NCBI RefSeq assembly: GCF_033118175.1
Contig: NC_083704.1
Span: 51,672,501-51,736,500, forward strand
Reading direction: 5' to 3'
DNA: 64,000 nt
Origin: Dama dama
Lineage: Eukaryota > Chordata > Mammalia > Artiodactyla > Cervidae
The translations under genes were made by a program, and so were the position numbers. Of this stretch, positions 46,420 to 57,711 are shown in pieces. How positions within the stretch are numbered: position 1 is the first letter of the stretch; each line of letters begins with the position of its first letter. The notes below the pieces were generated by a model. That model did no database searches and was not told the DNA's origin. It saw only the letters and a list, made by a program, of their open reading frames with translations.

Positions 46420-46555
46420 CCTCCTCCTTTTAAAGTAGAAGAGCTTGGGGCCCAGAAGACTCATGTCTCTGCTCAGGGCGCCACAACAAGTTAGTGGTAG
46501 GGAAAAAACAGGAGCCTAAGCCTGCTCTCTAATCATCTGGTGCTGGATTCACTCT
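46420..46555 (-). repeat. MIR SINE, antisense
   Basis: 'ttttaaagtagaagagcttggggcccagaag', 'gccacaacaagttagtgg' and 'ggagcctaagcctgctctctaatca' are the reverse complement of a diverged MIR. Confidence 0.55.
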
Positions 46556-46990
46556 ATCAATAGGGTTTCAAAGGCTCAGGCAAACATAAATTGAAGTGCA
46601 TAGGTGCATGTCATTTCCATCTGGCAGAAGCAATGTAAATAAATTTAAATCAAGGCCCTTCAGGATGAGGACAATTAGACTGTATAAATGAACACCAATT
46701 ATGACATCAGTGTAGATGAAAAACAAAAATGACTCCTGCACTCAATGGAGCTCTGGTCTGGAGAGCTGAGCCGCAAAGCAATGAGACTATTTTTGCATTT
46801 TAATTCAATTTACAGACTGTTTCTCTCATGCTTAAATCCCTTTTAAGTACTGTAAGACAGCACAAAGATTTATGAAGTCCTGTAAATAACCAGACAATTT
46901 ATTTAGGAATATTCTATTATTCAAACTATTTCAGTGTTACTGATTAACACCCCCTACAAATTATTTTTAATTAATGATACTTACTAGGTG
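46556..46990. other. unique sequence
   Basis: AT-rich; no gene or repeat recognised. Confidence 0.35.
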
Positions 46991-47193
46991 GTGGCTTCCC
47001 ATGTAGTTAAGTCAATAAAGAATCTGCCTGCAATGCAGGAGACCTGGGTTCAGTTCCTGGGTTGGGAAGATCCTCTGGAGAAGGAAATGACAACCCACTC
47101 CAGTATTCTTGCCTGGGAAATCCCATGGCCCGAGGAGCCTGGCGGGCTACAGTCCATGGGGTCGCAAGAGTTGGACATGACTTAGCGACTAAA
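46991..47193 (+). mobile_element. Bov-tA SINE, sense (first of a head-to-tail pair)
   Basis: 'gtggcttcccatgtagttaag', 'cctgggttcagttcctggg' and the Bov-A unit to 'gttggacatgacttagcgac'. Near full length. Confidence 0.94.
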
Positions 47194-47207
47194 CCACCAC
47201 CACCAAC

Positions 47208-47398
47208 AGGTGGTGCAGTGGTAAAGAATCCGCCTGCCAATGTGGAAGATGCGAGAGACATGGGTTCGATCCTTGGATCAGGAAGATCCTCTTGAGTAGG
47301 AAATGGCAACCACCTCCAGTATTTTTACCTGGAAAATCCCATGGACAGAGGCAGGCTACAGTCCACAAGCTCACAAGAGTCAGACAAGATTGAGCACA
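47208..47398 (+). mobile_element. Bov-tA SINE, sense (second of a head-to-tail pair)
   Basis: It begins 14 bp after the first copy with 'aggtggtgcagtggtaaagaatccg', keeps the B-box 'gggttcgatccttgg', and ends 'gagtcagacaagattgagc'. The 5' dozen bases of the head are missing. Confidence 0.93.
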
Positions 47399-47479
47399 CA
47401 CATACAAACAACAGAAGCCCCCAGTGAAGGCCTGTTCAATTAATCTGCTGTATTTCAAGCAAGAAGGATATGTGGTTGC

Positions 47480-47640
47480 CTTCTTTGCTGCTCAGTTCCC
47501 TCTTCTGTAACATAAGGATGATGGCGCTACAGACCGCCTGGCAACTGCGCAGGCATTAAATGGGAACATTTGTGTAAAGCACTACTGTAGTGCCTACAAT
47601 AAGAATCCACTATAAGGTCGATGTTGTTCTTACATTTCCA
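47480..47640 (+). repeat. MIR SINE, sense
   Basis: 'ctcagttccctcttctgtaacataaggatgatggcg', 'gcattaaatgggaacatttgtgtaaagcactactgtagtgcc' fits MIR from the core to the 3' end. Confidence 0.72.
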
Positions 47641-47720
47641 AATAAATCGCTTTCTTGTTCCTAAACACACAGATTAGAAGGAAGAGAAAGCTCAAGCAAA
47701 AGTAACAACAAATATTTATT

Positions 47721-47926
47721 ACTGTTTTGTCGCTAAGTCGTGTCCAACTCTTTTCCCACTCCACGGACTGTAGCCCGCCAGGCTCCTCTGTCCATGGTTT
47801 CCCAGGCAAGAATACTGGAGTGGGTTGCCATTTCCTTCTCCAGGGGATCTTCATGACCCAGGGATCAAACCTGAGGCTCCTGCATTGGCAGGCAGATTCT
47901 TTACCACTAAGCCCCCAGGAAAGCCC
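47721..47926 (-). mobile_element. Bov-tA SINE, antisense
   Basis: The plus strand shows 'actgttttgtcgctaagtcgtgtcc', 'ggcaagaatactggagtggg' and 'ttcatgacccagggatcaaac' to 'gcccccaggaaagccc'. It faces the two plus copies upstream. Confidence 0.94.
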
Positions 47927-48342
47927 AGAATAGCTAACATAGTGAAGGGGGGCGGGGGAGAAGCCCAGATATAAGGATGAACAAAGTGTGAGACCCTGGT
48001 ACCTTGTACTATAGGGGCAAACAACCTGAAAGCATCACTCCCCCAGCAATGAGCGACCTCTGAAGTTCCGAACAGAGACCCTGTGTGATGGAGAAAACAT
48101 TAGGTGAGGTTCCGAGTGGTCTGCTTACAAAGACAGTGTATGTGTATGTGCAATACACTTCAGAGAATTCCCTTAGAAGGTGGATTTTTTTTAATTAAGA
48201 AAAACTTTGTTGTTTACAATGCATAAAACTCAGCTTCAGCATTCTGGAAAACTCAGTTCTCTGGAAGGACACACTCTGTGAAGGCTCACAGCAAAGGTGT
48301 GTATTCTTCAATTTCTTTGCATACCAACAACTAAGCCACAAA

Positions 48343-48561
48343 AGAAAGTGAAGTCACTCAGTCGTGTCCGACTCTTTGCAACCCTGTGGTATGCAGCCTG
48401 CCAGGCTCGTCGATCCATGGGATTTTCTAGGCAAGAATACTGGAGTGGGTTTCCCATTTCCTTCTCCAGGGTATCTTCCTGACCCAGGGATTGAACCTGG
48501 GTCTCCTGCATGGTGGGCAGACTCTTTACCATCTGAGCTTCTAGGGAATCCCTTCCCAGGG
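48343..48561 (-). mobile_element. Bov-tA SINE, antisense, 10-bp target duplication
   Basis: Direct repeats aagccacaaa at 48333-48342 and 48562-48571. The plus strand runs 'agaaagtgaagtcactcagtcg' to 'ctgagcttctagggaatccc', the reverse complement of Bov-tA, followed by a short 'ttcccagg' before the repeat. 'gaacctgggtctcc' keeps most of the B box on the minus strand. Confidence 0.94.
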
Positions 48562-48571
48562 AAGCCACAAA

Positions 48572-50050
48572 GCCAGTGTATTTAACAAGATTCTAGCCAT
48601 TCTGCCAAATTTCTTTCAGAAGAGAAAGGTGCAAGGAGGGGAAACAAAGACTTGACATAAGGCAAGATGAATCAAAGAACCAAGAAAGGAAGAGGAAAAC
48701 CAACCACTAAGAAGTTTGCAAATCACCTCTAGCCCATGATGCAAGGGGAAAAAGACTTTCCTTATTTGATGAGTCCAGACCTCCCTCTGTCCACCCAGAT
48801 GTGAAATCTGGGATCATTCTCCTCAGCTCCCCTTTCCTGGATCAAGCCCAGTCACTCATGATGGAGAGGTAGCCCAGCAGTGCCAAGAAGTGGTCCCATT
48901 TTACTGCCCGCTTAGGGGGAAGCTCTGGTAGGAAAAGGATGTTATAGGGACAAAGGCAGAACTTTACTGCCTTGTCACATCCAGCTCTACTCAGAGCAAG
49001 TAAATCAGTACTAAAATTTCACAAGTAGGACGAGGTCCTGGAGGAACTGCCAACGTCCCACTGTGGGTCATGACAGCCAGCAGGAGAGGCCATGTCCTCG
49101 AGGGACCACTGTCATCATCTTTAAGAGCTGGTTCCAAATGTGTCTCCTTGGAGCGAGCTCCCTGCCTCTCCTGTCTTCACAGCCCTCCAGCCCACAGATG
49201 CATCCTCCTCAGTCTCCAACTGCTGAGCACACACGGCCTCGGGCAGAGGCAGGCGGAATTCTAACGGGCATCATCCAAGGAGTCATCTCTGGACTTCCCA
49301 GGAGGAGAAAGATGAAGCCCACAGAGAGCCAAGTCTCCCTCCACCCCTGCCCCTGACACATTCATAGGAGGCAGAAGAGAAACAGGACCCACTGACACCG
49401 TAATTATCATAGCCCGCCTCCCCTGCCAGATCATAGGCTCCCAGAGGGCGAGCTCCAGGGCCCCCTCATTAATGACATTCCTAACACCCAGCAGAGGCCC
49501 TGGGCACCAGCTACCCTCAGTCGAGAGCTGCTGTGCGAACAAATGGGGGCAGCAGACAGGCAGGTGAGCCCTCAGGACCATGACCAGTAAGGCCGAATGC
49601 TCTGTACTCAGCACACAGTGATGGCAAGAGCACTGGCCTCGCTGTATTACTCACGGGGGCCTTTCCTCAGTAAATCACCCTGCACAAGTCACAACACCCA
49701 GGAGCTTTAGCGCCCCCTCCTTTGTCAAATGGTGGCTGAGAGTAATGATTCCTGTCTCTTTCTTGCACACGCTTATTGATGGCATCCAAAAGGAACAACA
49801 AAATAAAAGCTTTTGGGGGCAAATATTCAGTACTATTTAAGTAGAGTATGCAATAATGCAATTTACTACAGACAACTTCCCTACAGAAAATCTCACCTGC
49901 AATGAGAATGCCGTCGTATGCCTTTAAATGTTCCGTTGTTTGAATAACTTACATGCATTTCTTTATAACCATGGTATATATTGCTATTATTATCTCCACC
50001 TTGAAAAAACTTTTAAAATTAAAAAAAAAAAAAAAACAAGACTTAGAAGA
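48572..50050. other. mostly unique sequence
   Basis: An L2-like piece may lie at about 49410-49550 ('ctgccagatcataggctcccagagg'). A MIR-like sense piece may lie at about 49610-49790 ('cctgcacaagtcacaacacc...aatgattcctgtctc'). Frames near 49.1-49.6 kb on both strands have no family features. Confidence 0.4.
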
Positions 50051-50058
50051 GTCAAGCT

Positions 50059-50112
50059 GCTGCTGCTGCTGCTGCTAAGTCACTTCAGTCGTGTCCGACT
50101 CTGTGCGACCCC
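50059..50112 (-). mobile_element. 54-bp Bov-A2 remnant with 8-bp target duplication
   Basis: gtcaagct at 50051-50058 and again at 50113-50120. Between them is (gct)n then 'aagtcacttcagtcgtgtcc' and 'gactctgtgcgacccc', the very end of Bov-A2 in antisense. A heavily 5'-truncated insertion. Confidence 0.88.
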
Positions 50113-50120
50113 GTCAAGCT

Positions 50121-51724
50121 ACTCACCCAATATCAGGAGGCAGGACCCTTTTCCATCCACTTATTTTGCAATGTTTTTTATCATGCAATGGGCTTAATGA
50201 TAATCATGCTGACAGGGTCAGGCTGGTGAGTTGAGCTTTATAATGCAAAGCTTTCCACAAAGACATGGGGGTGGGAGGTGGGCCTCAGTGTAGAAGGGAC
50301 AGAAACAAATGCAGAAGAAATGCCCAATCATAAATGAAGCAGGCTCTCTTCAGAACTGGCCTCTCATCCCTGCTAGCCACATCCTTGCTCTCATGGCCTT
50401 TTAAGGGCCATATTATGGCTGTGAGCAGTCAGTCACCAGTCACTAAGCCAAAAGCCACTCTAAGATAACAAAACCAACAACAGAGATTAATCTCAACCTG
50501 ACCAACAAATAGCTCTAAACTCAGTGCCTAGCCCTAAAGGTACAAACAGTTCAATTTGGGGACCCCCCACCACCCAAACTCCAACCCACTGAGATGAGGG
50601 TCCAAGCATCGCTCCAGGGGTTCCTGGATCATCCACACTCCAGATGCAGTCGCCAGTTCCCTCCAGGGCCCAAACCTCCCTTGCAGCAGTGCAACACAGC
50701 CGGCTGGCACTGACCTTTCATGGCCGAGCAGTGGCAACATCTAAATTACAGCTCAGCCGCTGCGGCCACCACTGCAGACACGCTCCTCATGCAGCCAGTA
50801 AGCCACTTAGAAGGAACTCAGGTGCTAGAGGGCCTTGCCAGAGAGGCCTAATATGCAATACTCATAACCCTGTGACCATCACTCCCCCAAACAAGACTCT
50901 GTCCCTGCCCCATCCTTACACTCCTCACCCTCCACAAGCCGACGCTGTTTGCATCAGTTATCCATTCTAAAGGGCTCTGATCCATGCTACTGCCTATTTG
51001 TCCCTGCTTCTGTAACTGCTTTACAAGAAGGATGCGTGAAATGGAAAGTGATAAACCACAGAGGGCAGGCAGACAAAGAATTACATCAGGGCACACAACA
51101 GAAACAATCTGGCCTTTCCACAGTTGCCAGAGGGCCTCCTCCCCGGCCCCTGCCCCAGTGCTGCTTTAGCCTGTGCCCTGAATCCCAGCTGCTTTTAGAA
51201 TTAAGGAAGTATCCGGATTGAGCTAATTGCATCAAACAAATCAAATTTTGACATGATAACGGGGATTTTGAGCTCAGTCTTTGCAAGCCCTTTCATTTTT
51301 CCCTGGACCCCAAGTTACTTTGTTTTCATTTATAAAGAAGAACATCACGACCTTTTCGAGCTGTCAGGAGCCTGTAAGTTACTGTTTTACTATGGCAGTC
51401 CTAGCCTGAAGCTCTCCTGGAAATCGTCTCCTGAAACCCTCACTCAGCTCCTCCAAGCTCGTCCCAGCTCAGTTTCAACACAGGGCAAAAGCCCAACTGA
51501 GGTGCATCCGCATCTCACACATTTCACTCCACACAAAAGGAACCTGGCTTTTGTTTTCTAGAATACGCTCTTCTCACAAACTCCGAGGTCTACAAGACTG
51601 CTTCCTCATTTGAAAAAGTGGTAGGATGGGTCATTGCCGGTTAATGTCATGGCAAGGCTCAACTAGGAAATGTTCTGACCAGTAGCTTGTGTTCAATGAG
51701 ACAGTCTTTAAAACGACAGAATTA
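50121..51724. other. unique sequence
   Basis: GC-richer than average around 50.6-50.85 kb. Frames of up to 108 codons on both strands show no recognisable domain. No gene called. Confidence 0.35.
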
Positions 51725-51925
51725 TACAAGGGGTGGGGAATGGGCAAAATGAGTGAAGTGGGTCAAAAGGTACACATTTCCAGACACAAAATAAGTTCTG
51801 TGGATATGATGTACATGGTGACTACAGTTAACAATACTGCATTGCAAATTATAAAGTTGCCAAGAGAGGAGATCTTAAAAGTTACCACAATTAAAAAAAA
51901 AATCTGTAACTATGTATGGTGTAAA
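51725..51925 (+). repeat. L1 3' UTR, sense
   Basis: 'aggggtggggaatgggcaaaatgagtgaag', 'tatgatgtacatggtgactacagttaacaatactgcattgc', 'gatcttaaaagttaccac' and an A-run is the 3' end of an older L1 subfamily. Confidence 0.82.
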
Positions 51926-51944
51926 ACTGAAAAATTATAGAATC

Positions 51945-52110
51945 ATAGAATTCTAGGCATGGGTAGAATCTAAGAGATCACTTAGAACCATCATCTCACT
52001 CTTGAGGGAGTTGAGGCCCCAAACAATGTTAAAGTGGCTTGTGTAGGCCTCATAGCATTTCTGTGTGAGCACAAAGAGAAGACCGCCAGTTTTCCAACCT
52101 AAACATCCCA
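51945..52110 (-). repeat. possible ancient SINE (MIR-like)
   Basis: 'aatcatagaattctaggcatgggtag...gagatcacttagaacc...gttgaggccccaaac' resembles old mammalian SINE sequence in antisense; family unsure. Confidence 0.4.
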
Positions 52111-52139
52111 TCTGTCCCCATCTCTAGAATTATCATATG

Positions 52140-52330
52140 AAATACTACCTCGTCTTTACTGAGAACTCACTCTGGGCCAGGAGCTGTGCTGAATGCAGGT
52201 GTCGTAGGTGGCCCTGCATTCTACAAAGGAGAGGCTAAACAATCTACCAGGTCACACAACTAGAATGCACCACAGCTGAGATGGGAACTACAGCAAACCA
52301 GGACCTGAGCCCTAACGAATAGCACGTCAC
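52140..52330 (-). repeat. MIR SINE, antisense
   Basis: 'ttactgagaactcactctgggccaggagctgtgctgaatgc' to 'ggtcacacaactagaatgcac' and 'gacctgagccc' is the reverse complement of MIR. Confidence 0.72.
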
Positions 52331-52584
52331 TACACTCAGACCATTGTGTCAGCTACCTCAACCTTTACATTGAAATATGCACGCACATGTGAGATGCAGC
52401 TGGTTTGGAAATACAGCTGTTCTTTTGATATTTCTGCAAAGAGTTTTGCCAAGAGAACACACTGGTCATAGCAAACACCCTCTTCCAACGACACAAGAGA
52501 CAACTCTTCACATGGACATCACCAGATGGTCAACACTGAAATCAGACTGATTATATTCTTTGCAGAAAAAGATGGAGAAGGTCT

Positions 52585-52893
52585 ATGCAGTCAGCAAAAA
52601 CAAGATTTAGAGCTGACTGTGACTCAGATCATGAACTCCTTATTGCCAAATTCAGACTTAAATTGAAGAAAGTAGGGAAAACCACAAGACCATTCAGGTA
52701 TGACCTAAATCAAATCCCTTACAATTATACAGTGGAAGTGACAAATAGATTCAAGAGATTAAATCTGATAGAGTACCTGAAGAACTATGGAAGGAGGTTC
52801 GTGATATTGTACAGGAGGCAGAGATCAAGACCATCCCTAAGAAAAAGAAATGCAAAAAGGCAAAATGGTTGTCTGAGGAGGCCTTACAAATAA
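52585..52893 (+). pseudogene. BovB endonuclease end and linker, 102 codons
   Basis: This frame carries DSDHELLIAKFRLKL near residues 13-28, which includes the SDH motif that ends the apurinic-type endonuclease of non-LTR elements, then the RPFRYDLNQIP linker. A shift after about residue 60 replaces the family sequence with unrelated residues. Non-functional. Confidence 0.85.
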
Positions 52894-53648
52894 CTGAGAA
52901 AAGAGGAGAAGCTAAAGACAAAGGAGGAAAAGAAAGATATACTCATTTGAATGCAGAGTTCCAAAGAATAGCAAGGAGAGATAAGAAAGCCTTCCTCAGT
53001 GATCAATGAAAAGAAATAGAGGAAAACAGTAAAATGGAAAGACTAGAGACCTCTTCAAGAAAATTAGAGATACCAAGGGGACATTTCATGCAAAGATGGG
53101 CACAATAAAGGACAGAAATGGTATGGACCTAACAGAAGCAAGAGATATTAAGAAGAGGTGGCAAGAATACACAGAATAACTATACAAAAAAGATCTTCAC
53201 AACCCAGATAACTATGACTGTATGATCACTCACCTAGAGCCAAACATCCTGGAGTTCGAAGTCAAGTGGGCCTTGCCTTAGGAAGTATCACTCACTACAA
53301 ACAAAGCTAGTGGAGGTGATGGAATTCCAGTTGAGCTATTTGAAATCCTAAAAGATGATGCTGTGAAAGGGCTTCAGTCAATATGCCAGAAAATTTGGAA
53401 AACTCTGCAATGGCCACATCGTTGAGTACTAGAAAAGGACAGTTTTCATTCCAATCCCAAAGAAAGGCAATGCCAAAGAATGCTCAAACTACCGCACAAC
53501 AGCCCTCATCTCACACACTAGCAAAGTAATGCTCAAAATTCTCCAAGCCAGGCTTCAATAGTATATAAACCAAGAACTTCCAGATGTTCAAGCTGGTTTT
53601 AGAAAAGGCAGAGGAACCAGAGATCAAATTGCCAACATCTGTTGGATC

Positions 53649-53927
53649 ATGGAAAAAGCAAGAGAGTTCCAGAAAAACATCTACTTCTCTACTGACCACA
53701 CCAAAGCCTTTGACTGTGTGGATCACAACAAACTGTGGAAAATTCTGAAAGAGATGGGAATACCAGACCACCTGACCTGCCTCCTGAGAAATCTGTTTGC
53801 AGGTCAAGAAGCAACAGTTAGAACTGAGCATAGAACAACAGACTGGTTCCCAATTGGGAAAGGAGTACATCAAGGCTGTATATTGTCACCCTGCTTAATT
53901 AACCTATATGCAGAGTACATCATGTAA
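53649..53927 (+). pseudogene. BovB reverse transcriptase fragment, 92 codons
   Basis: It covers the RT palm start: the motif A segment (FSTDHTKAFDCVDHNKLW, about residues 12-29; the usual YAKAF tyrosine-alanine is changed to HTKAF), then MGIPDHLTCLLRN, then GKGVHQGCILSP (about 70-81). A stop after AEYIM cuts it before the YADD box. Non-functional. Confidence 0.88.
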
Positions 53928-54757
53928 TATGTCAGGCTGGATGAAGCACAAGCTGGAATCAAGATTGACGGAGAAATATCAATAACCTCAGATATGCAAA
54001 TGATACCACCCTTATGGCGGAGAGTGAAGAGGAACTAAAAAGCCTCTTGATGAAAGTGAAAGAGGAGAGTGAAAGTTGGCTTAAAACTCAACATTCAAAA
54101 AACTAAGATCATGGCATCCAGTCTCATCACTTCATGGCAAACAGATGGGGAAACAATGAAAACAAAGACTTTATTTTCTTGGGCTCCAAAATCAGTGCAG
54201 ATGGTGACTGCAGCCATGAAATTAAAAGACGCTTGCTCCTTGGAAGAAAGAACCTAGGGAGCATATTAAAAAGCAAAGACATTACTTTGTCCACAAAGGT
54301 CCATCTAGTCAAGGCTATGGTTTTTCCAGTAGTCATGTATGGATATGAGAGCTGGACCATAAAGAAAACTGAGCACCAAAGAATTGATGCTTTTGAACTG
54401 TGGTGTTAGGGAAGACTCTTGAGAGTCCCTTGGACTGCAAGGAGATCCAACCAGTCAATCCTAAAGGAAATCAGTCCTGAATATTCATTGGAAGGACAGA
54501 TGCTGAAGCTAAAGCTCCAATACTTTGGCCATCTGATGCAAAGAACTGACTCATCAGGGAAAAGACCCTGATGCTGGGAAAGATAGAAGGCAGGAGGAGA
54601 AGGGGACGACAGAGGATGAGATGTTTAGATGGCATCACTGACTCGATGAAGATGAGTTTGAGCAAGCTCTGGGAGTTGGTGATGGACAGGGAAGTCTGGT
54701 GTGCTGCTGTCCATGGGGTCACAAACAGTCGGACACGACTGAGTGACTGAACTGAAC

Positions 54758-55299
54758 CGAAGTCCTCCTGGGACAGGACCTTGCGTAGTACATGGAACTT
54801 ACTTTCCCAGATTTGCAGGTTTTCCACTGGGTGCGAGCCAGACCCAGTCCCATTAGTCTCAGGAAGTCTCTAGCCACTTCTATACCCACCACGCACCTCA
54901 CTCGCCTATGAGATCCTGAAGCTGTTATTGGTAGCCCCGTTCTCCATACATTCTCCATAAACCTACGGGGCTCACCACACATTCTCCATAAACCTACGGG
55001 GCTCACCACACATTCTCCATAAACCTACGGGGCTGCAGCACGTGCCTCTGTACAGATATATTCTGTAAATGCTGCATGGGAGGCACAGTCTAACAGCTGG
55101 AGGAGTGGAGAAAGATGAAGGGGACACTTTGGAAAAGGAAGGCCCTCCCTGAGATGGATCATGGTGTGGACTTGGCAGGTCTGTGTCCAGTCTCCATCCC
55201 ACCCCAGTCCCCAGCCCATGAAGCATCCTGATTTATGACTTGTGTGTCCTCAGTCCAAGGTCCTTTAATGAATTAGCAACGGCCTTCACCGATGGGCTG
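54758..55299. other. unique sequence with a 31-bp minisatellite
   Basis: No gene recognised. Contains the perfect 31-bp repeat at 54950-55034. Confidence 0.35.
54950..55034. repeat. 31-bp minisatellite, 2.7 perfect copies
   Basis: Units at 54950-54980, 54981-55011 and partial 55012-55034, each 'attctccataaacctacggg' followed by 'gctcaccacac'. No mismatches between copies. A shorter 'ttctccatac' lies just upstream. Confidence 0.95.
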
Positions 55300-55480
55300 A
55301 CAGAGATTGGGTAGATATAAAAATAAATCAGAAGGCATATAAACAGACTGAAAGAAAATATACAGAAACACTAAAGATGGGCATGTCCGTGGGGTAGAAT
55401 TATGGGTGATTTTTATTTTCTGCTTTGTGCTTTTCCTTGTCTTTTAATTTGTATTAATTGTGTAATAAAAATGTTACCAA
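55300..55480 (+). repeat. old L1 3' UTR, sense
   Basis: 'ggggtagaattatgggtgatttttattttctgc...tttaatttgtattaattgtgtaataaaaatg' is a typical end of old L1. Confidence 0.65.
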
Positions 55481-55509
55481 CTGCATGTCCCCTCTCCCCT
55501 GACAAGAAG

Positions 55510-55755
55510 TAGTTCAGACAGACCTGGGAGTGAATTTACCCATCACTGGCCGTGTGACCCTATGCAAGACACCTGACCTGTCTCAATCTGTCTCCTCACC
55601 TGTAAAATAACAGTAAAAGTGCCTTCAGCACCTCAGTTGTAAGAACTATACAAGAAAATTACACCGTTGACTGTCAGAGGGTTTCTTGCTTTCGTAACAA
55701 TCTAAAAATACACAAGCCCAGCACACAGTAAACAAGCCACACATGTCAGTTATTA
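55510..55755 (+). repeat. MIR SINE, sense, near full length
   Basis: 'ggccgtgtgaccctatgcaagacacctgacctgtctcaatctgtctcctcacctgtaaaataac' then 'ccagcacacagtaaacaagcc...tcagttattag' follows MIR from core to 3' end. Confidence 0.78.
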
Positions 55756-55953
55756 GGACAGCATTTACTATTCACGTTTCTCTCATTCAGATGCTATATT
55801 CCTGGGTAAGGCCAGAGCATCTTTACACAAGGCTTGGCAAGCACTGAGACCTCGATAAGCACACATCAATTCCTAAGTATAGACCATACACCTACCTGAA
55901 GAGAGGGCTCTGAATCCTGCACATTTGGGGACTAAAGAATACTAACTCAACTG

Positions 55954-56213
55954 GAATATTCTGCTGAAGTAACTGCTGAAGCTCCAATACTTTGGCCACC
56001 TGATTCGAAGGGCTGACTCATTGGAAAACCCTCTGATGCTGGGAAAGACTGAAGGCAAAAGGAGAAGGGGGTGGGAGAGGATAAGATAGATAGCATCACC
56101 GACTCATTGGACGTGAATTTGAGCAAACTCCAGGAGACAGCAGAGGACAGAGGAGCCTGGCATACTGCAGTCCACGGGATCACAAAGAGTCAGACACAAC
56201 TTAGCAACTGAAC
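55954..56213 (+). mobile_element. BovB 3' end, sense, perfect 10-bp target duplication
   Basis: Direct repeats aactcaactg at 55944-55953 and 56214-56223. Insert runs 'aactgctgaagctccaatac' to 'gagtcagacacaacttagcaactg'. A clean, strongly 5'-truncated BovB insertion. Confidence 0.95.
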
Positions 56214-56668
56214 AACTCAACTGTACACTCAAGTTCTTCACCCTACCTCCTCACCCACTACATTAGCAAAGTGGGGGGAAGGGGAGGGAAACTCCATTTA
56301 ATATCTGTATTAATTATAAATTCAAAGAAGTTACACAAATTTGAATTAAACGGGTTTGTGGGCAATGTTTTGGTTGGGTACTTTGTGTTTGCCCTGCAAA
56401 AAGAATAATGCTGATCCCTTCTTGAAACAGCCTCTGAACAGCAGTGACTCATTATCAGTGCGGAAGGAAACAAAGCTTCCAAGCTATTGGTTAAAAAAAA
56501 CTGGCTATTTCACTTACATCAAACTGACATCTGTTATAGGACCCTTCCTCCAGACCTGGAAATTCTGTATCATCCATTCTTTTAGGCAACCAGAGAATTT
56601 ATAGGGAAATCTCACAGAGCCAGCAGAGGGAAAAACAGCTGCATTGATTTTAATATTTTTAACAGCTT
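56214..56668. other. unique sequence
   Basis: AT-rich, nothing recognised. Confidence 0.35.
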
Positions 56669-57210
56669 TCAGTTCAGTTCAGTCACTCAGTCGTGTCTGA
56701 CTCTTTGCGACCCCATGAACTGCAGCACGCCAGGCCCCCCTGTCCATCACCAACTCCCGGAGTTTACTCAAACTCATGTCCATCGAGTCGGTGATGCCAT
56801 CCAGCCATCTCATCCTCTGTCACCCCTTTCTCCTCCTGCCCCCAATCCCTCCCAGCATCAGGGTCTTTTCCAATGAGTCAACTCTTTGCATGAGGTGGCC
56901 AAAGCACTGGAGTTTCAGCTTCAGCATCAGTCCTTCCAATGAATACCCAGGACTGATCTCCTTTAGGATGGACTGGTTGGATCTCCTTGCAGTCCAAGGG
57001 ACTCTCAACAGTCTTCTCCAACACCACAGTTCAAAAGCATCAATTTTTCAGCGCTCAGCTTTCTTCACAGTCCAGCTCTCACATCCATACATGACCACTG
57101 GAAAAACCACAGCCTTCATCAGATGGACCTTTGTTGGCAAAGTAATGTCTCTGCTTTTTAATATGCTATCCAGGTTGGTCATAACTTTCCTCCCAAGGAG
57201 TAAGCGTCTT

Positions 57211-57711
57211 TTAAATTTCATGGCTGCAATCACCATCTGCAGTGATTTTGGAGCCCAAAAAAATGAAGTCTGACACTGTTTCCACTGTCTCCCCAACTAT
57301 TTCCCATGAGGTGATGGGACCAGATGCCATGATCTTAGTTTTCTGAATGTTAAGCTTTAAGCCAACTCTTTCACTTTCCTCTTTCACTTTCATCAAGAGG
57401 CTTTTTAGTTCCTCTTCACTCTCTGCCATAAGGGTGGTGTCATCTGCATATCTGAGGTTATTGATATTTCCCCCAGCAATCTTGATTCCAGCTTGTGCAT
57501 CTTCCAGCCCAGCGTTTCTCATGATGTACTCTGCATGTAAGTTAAAAAAGCAGGGTGACAATATACAGCCTTGATGTACTCCTTTTCCTATTTGGAACCA
57601 GTCTGTTGTCCCATGTCCAGTTCTAACTATTGCTTCCTGACCTGCATACAGGTTTCTCAAGAGGCAGGTCAGGTGGTCTGGTATTCCCATCTCTTTCAGA
57701 ATTTTCCACAA
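57211..57711 (-). pseudogene. BovB reverse transcriptase, catalytic half (166 codons)
   Basis: It contains MGIPDHLTCLLRN (residues 8-20), GKGVHQGCILSP (42-53), and the catalytic box LRYADDTTLM with YADD at 88-91, the two metal-binding aspartates of RT. GLKLNIQKTKIM (about 117-128) and FIFLGSKI follow, as in RTE elements. The upstream part with motif A is in a different frame (57696-58139), and the C-terminus shifts again near 57225. It lacks the endonuclease and cannot retrotranspose. Confidence 0.93.

Larger units (their letters stand above)
52437..54757 (+). mobile_element. BovB LINE, sense, about 2.3 kb, endonuclease end to 3' terminus
   Basis: BovB is an RTE-clade LINE of about 3.2 kb. 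This copy starts inside the endonuclease ('gttttgccaagagaacacactggtc') and runs to the terminus ('gactgagtgactgaactgaa'). Codons for the endonuclease end (RADCDSDHELL), RT motif A (AFDCVDH) and the QGCILSP box are all visible, and a YANDT-type stretch stands where YADD is expected (about 53993). Frameshifts and stops split it. The longest BovB here. Confidence 0.97.
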
